Made by a program: the position numbers and the translations under genes. Below the pieces are notes generated by a model. The model searched no databases. It saw nothing but the letters and a program-made list of their open reading frames with translations, and was not told where the DNA came from. A stretch of DNA of 6,614 nucleotides. It comes from Candidatus Omnitrophota bacterium. Its GTDB lineage: Bacteria > Omnitrophota > Gorgyraeia > Zapsychrales > Fredricksoniimonadaceae. Below are positions 3,843 to 6,614 of the stretch, piece after piece; positions within the stretch are counted from its first letter, which is position 1; each line of letters starts with the position of its first letter. The stretch spans positions 1-6,614 of the forward strand of contig JAGNTT010000105.1 in the NCBI GenBank assembly GCA_017987425.1. The letters run 5' to 3'.

Positions 3843-6614
3843 TTACTCCCCTCCATAGCTTGAATTCTGCGAGCATATTTCTCAACGTATGCAGGAGTCC
3901 AAACAAATTTACCTGTCTCCGGCCCTCCACCCGCTTTTAACGCATCGCCTACCGTCGTAGAACAATTTTGCGTCAGGGTTTTCCACTTGTGAGTTGTCTT
4001 AAATCCATTCCACCATTTCTTAATTTTCTTTTCATTCAAACATTTAATCTTGATTTGAACATCTGGGTCCTGACCTTCAAATTCTTTGTCCCTCACCAAG
4101 GTCTGATCAGTTCTCGCCTTAGCTGTATAAATCATTGGCAAGAAAGGCATTTGCTCAAATACTACATCACTAGGCCACCAACTTATATGGGTATTATCCT
4201 CCAAAGTTAATGACGCATGCCCCCAAGCTTCTGTTGACCCTCTAAAAGTCCAAATATGGACAGTCAATAAGCCTAGGGAATCGTATTTATTCAATGCATC
4301 GTTTCGAACAAAAACATATAGCTGATCAATATTTCGAAAAAGTGATTGATCGATGAATTTTAATTCATCTTTGTCTTTCCGAATTAATTTATGCCCTGGT
4401 TCATCTAGAGGATCTCTAGAAGCCCATCTCCCCGTCGCGGGATCGTAATACCGATACCCGTAGTAGTACAAGCTGAACTCGGCATCCAGATACTTCGTAC
4501 TAAAGCGCATGGTGTTGCCTGCGGCTTGGGTACCTGTTGCCAGAATGGAATTGCCGTAGGCATCGTACTCATAGCGGGCGTCCACAGCTCCGCTTGAGGC
4601 GTTGATCATCTGGCTGATGTTGCCGTTCGCATCATAGAAGTACTGGTGCGTGGCCGCGCCTTCGGCCTTTGCGAGTAATCCGCCGACACCCCCTGCACCC
4701 TGTAATGACTGGCTGAGGTCAAGACCATACACATAGTACTTCGTTGTGCCGGAGACGGTCTGTTCTTCGACCATGTTCCAGCCGTCATAGACGAAGCGCT
4801 TGGTGGTCTGCAGAACCCAGGAACTTCCGCTCCTGTTATAAACAAGCTTCTGAACGCGTCTGCCCTGATAATCGTAAACAAACTCCAACCTCTTATTATT
4901 AGCGACAGGTGTGACGGGCTGGACTGAGAGAAGACGGTTCTCCCCGTCGTACGTAAAGACCACATTGCGTGTTCCGGTGATCTGCGACAGATTGCCGTCG
5001 AAGTCGTGCGTGAACGTGTTGGCGGGACCGGTTTGAGCGGTGTATTGATTAAGATTGTTCGCCGTATAAGTTCCAGCGGTTGTTCCGACGGTCATATTGG
5101 TACGGTTACCGATCGGATCGTATGTGAACGCTCTGGTTTCCGCAGGTACTGGACTTGTTAATACGGCGATGTTTGTGCCCAGATAACGGTTGGAGCCTGT
5201 CAACTCACTGCGGGTGTTATAACCGAACAGACTGAACGCGGACGCCGCGAAGCCTGTTCCAGTATTAACCACCGAAGTACGACGACCGATGGCGTCATTG
5301 ATGTAGGCATACTGCGAAACCGTTGTCGCCCCCACCTGATTGCGCACCTGCGATTTCAAATCGCGGGTCGGCTCATACGTGTAGGTCGTCACCCGCGTAC
5401 CGCGCGTCAGTGTGGCCAAGAGATCGGAGTTCGCCGTGTAAGCATATGTCCCTGATCCCGCGGCCGCACCCGTAATGGTCCACGCAACGGAATTCAAACG
5501 TCCTTTTGTGTCATAACCATAAGTATTGCTGTAAACCGCGCCGGTATTAAAACCGGTCGGACGGCCGATCACACCCGTGGTCGCATACGTACGCGTGATC
5601 ACTTTGCTGTACAAACCGGTGATGGTCTCGGTCAATGGAGCAAGCGCAGTGTTGTACGCCAACGTCCGCGTACCCAGACCGTCAATGACCGAACTCGGTC
5701 GGCCGAGGCGGTCGTAAGTAAACGTCACATCCGGCGTTGCATCGGAATAATTCACCGTCAAGAGCTCCGCCGTATTGGCGTCATAACCGTACGTTGTGGT
5801 GATCGACGGTGTGCGCGCCCATACACGTGTTAACAGCTTACCGCCCGTGGTGTACGTATAAACAGTACTGCGATTGCTGTCATCCACCTTACTGGTAAGC
5901 AATCCGGTGGCCTCCTGATAATTCCAGGTGGTGGTCTCCGGACTTGCCACGCCAGAGGGCCAAGTGACGCCCGTCCATGCCGCGGATGTTCTCCACGTGC
6001 GCATGGTAATCATGCGCCCGTAAGCGTCATACACATACTCGACGGGATACGGCACATCGCCCCAGGTACGAACAACCTGGTTTAAATTGTTGTACTCGAA
6101 ACGCGTGACTTGATTAAGAGGATTCGTTTCCGTAGCCTTGCGCCCGGCCGTGTCATAGGTGAAGCTCGTAACACGGCTGCCGGGATCGGTGACAGAGGTC
6201 ACCTGCCCCGTTGTCGGACTGTACGCCGTTGTCGTCGTTCCCGCGCGCGGATCCGTCACACCGGTCGGACGTTCCAGCTTGTCATAGGCGAATGTCGTCG
6301 TCACATTCGATTGGCTGGTATTCGAGGTCTGCAGTCCGTTGACCGTGACCGACACCGCATTGGTGTCCGAATCCGGGACATCGACGGTGCGGGTTTGCGT
6401 CTTCGTTGCCCTGTTGACCGCCGTGGTCGCGGTCGTCACATTCCCGTTGATATCGGTTGACACTGTTTCATCAACCACACCGCCGGTAAACCCGCTCAGA
6501 CGGCTGCGCGAAACACCGGTGGTTGTCGGGGTCGCGTTGTTCTGGGCATAGACCATCTGCGTCGTCTGCTGCCAGTAACTCGTCGAGATCAGGGTAAAGA
6601 CCGTGTTGGTGTCA
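3839..6614 (-). CDS. Rhs/YD-repeat protein with C-terminal toxin-like domain (5' end off the window)
   Basis: 924 codons are visible; the frame stays open past the M at 6556 to the right edge (first residues DTNTVFTLIS), so that methionine is probably not the start. Residues about 85-720 are a run of YD repeats (for example FAYDKLERPTGV, FTYDTAGRKATE, YVYDAYGRM, FTYDPIGNRTN, FTYDGENRLLSV), which in this superfamily build a beta-cocoon around the C-terminus. The core closes with RYYDPATGRWASRDPLDEPG (Y722-D724). LYVFVRNDALNKYDSLGL follows, with DSLGL (D778) at the place of the usual DPxGL cleavage signal. The last about 142 residues are the variable tip: GHASLTLEDNTHISWWP (H799) and TQNCSTTVGDALKAGG (C884) give a His-then-Cys order like circularly permuted papain-fold (NlpC/P60/LRAT-like) hydrolases. 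The tip is AT-rich compared with the core. Rhs protein: firm. Hydrolase toxin: inference. Confidence 0.93.
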   Translation of the reverse strand, partial: DTNTVFTLISTSYWQQTTQMVYAQNNATPTTTGVSRSRLSGFTGGVVDETVSTDINGNVTTATTAVNRATKTQTRTVDVPDSDTNAVSVTVNGLQTSNTSQSNVTTTFAYDKLERPTGVTDPRAGTTTTAYSPTTGQVTSVTDPGSRVTSFTYDTAGRKATETNPLNQVTRFEYNNLNQVVRTWGDVPYPVEYVYDAYGRMITMRTWRTSAAWTGVTWPSGVASPETTTWNYQEATGLLTSKVDDSNRSTVYTYTTGGKLLTRVWARTPSITTTYGYDANTAELLTVNYSDATPDVTFTYDRLGRPSSVIDGLGTRTLAYNTALAPLTETITGLYSKVITRTYATTGVIGRPTGFNTGAVYSNTYGYDTKGRLNSVAWTITGAAAGSGTYAYTANSDLLATLTRGTRVTTYTYEPTRDLKSQVRNQVGATTVSQYAYINDAIGRRTSVVNTGTGFAASAFSLFGYNTRSELTGSNRYLGTNIAVLTSPVPAETRAFTYDPIGNRTNMTVGTTAGTYTANNLNQYTAQTGPANTFTHDFDGNLSQITGTRNVVFTYDGENRLLSVQPVTPVANNKRLEFVYDYQGRRVQKLVYNRSGSSWVLQTTKRFVYDGWNMVEEQTVSGTTKYYVYGLDLSQSLQGAGGVGGLLAKAEGAATHQYFYDANGNISQMINASSGAVDARYEYDAYGNSILATGTQAAGNTMRFSTKYLDAEFSLYYYGYRYYDPATGRWASRDPLDEPGHKLIRKDKDELKFIDQSLFRNIDQLYVFVRNDALNKYDSLGLLTVHIWTFRGSTEAWGHASLTLEDNTHISWWPSDVVFEQMPFLPMIYTAKARTDQTLVRDKEFEGQDPDVQIKIKCLNEKKIKKWWNGFKTTHKWKTLTQNCSTTVGDALKAGGGPETGKFVWTPAYVEKYARRIQAMEGSK

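Noticed and set aside
4606..4965. Minus-strand frame of 119 residues inside the Rhs gene
   Set aside because: Low-complexity Ser/Arg-rich shadow of the YD-repeat reading frame.
6110..6551. Two plus-strand frames antisense to the Rhs gene
   Set aside because: They are products of the biased codons of the Rhs core, with no Shine-Dalgarno or recognisable domain.
3839..6614. Repeated YD motifs as a possible DNA repeat or CRISPR-like array
   Set aside because: The repetition is at protein level, with degenerate spacing and sequence; there is no regular direct repeat/spacer structure.

Overview
The window looks like an accessory region of a diderm (Gram-negative-type) bacterial chromosome. Diderm membranes are suggested by a lipoprotein with a BamE/SmpA-like C-terminal region. 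The Rhs core is wordy and Thr/Ser/Val-rich, a style I associate with the Verrucomicrobiota/PVC group or neighbouring environmental lineages. That taxonomic guess is an inference of low confidence. No housekeeping gene, rRNA or tRNA anchors the identity.

Layout from left to right. (1) Bases 1-870, minus strand: the 5' part (290 codons) of a membrane protein with an N-terminal zinc ribbon; its 3' end lies off the left edge. (2) Bases 871-1106: intergenic, with a possible leaderless promoter at the start codon and a near-perfect 26-base palindrome. (3) Bases 1107-1861, minus strand: a two-gene operon joined by an ATGA overlap, a 62-residue basic protein followed by a nucleotidyltransferase-fold protein of AbiEii/MNT type. 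It resembles a toxin-antitoxin or accessory nucleotidyltransferase pair. (4) Bases 1925-2965, plus strand: an intact-looking DDE transposase/integrase-core protein with no terminal inverted repeats that I could find. (5) Bases 2966-3365: a gene-poor junction holding two hairpins, a roughly 70-base imperfect direct repeat, and a fragment that resembles an insertion-sequence end followed by a perfect Shine-Dalgarno and a 14-codon ORF. (6) Bases 3366-3842, minus strand: a lipoprotein. (7) Bases 3839-6614, minus strand: the last 924 residues of an Rhs/YD-repeat protein whose N-terminus lies off the right edge.

The most interesting system is parts 6 and 7. The Rhs core ends in the usual hypervariable C-terminus. 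That tip has a His...Asn-Cys layout resembling a circularly permuted papain-like (NlpC/P60/LRAT-type) hydrolase. The next gene starts inside the Rhs stop codon and encodes a lipoprotein with a BamE/SmpA-like region. The likely reading is a contact-dependent or secreted polymorphic toxin that acts on an envelope substrate, paired with a periplasmic lipid-anchored immunity protein. Base composition falls sharply at the core/tip boundary, as expected for an exchangeable toxin-immunity cassette. The duplicated 3' flank beyond the lipoprotein may be a scar of earlier cassette or insertion-sequence turnover. Both the toxin activity and the immunity role are inferred from sequence pattern and context only.
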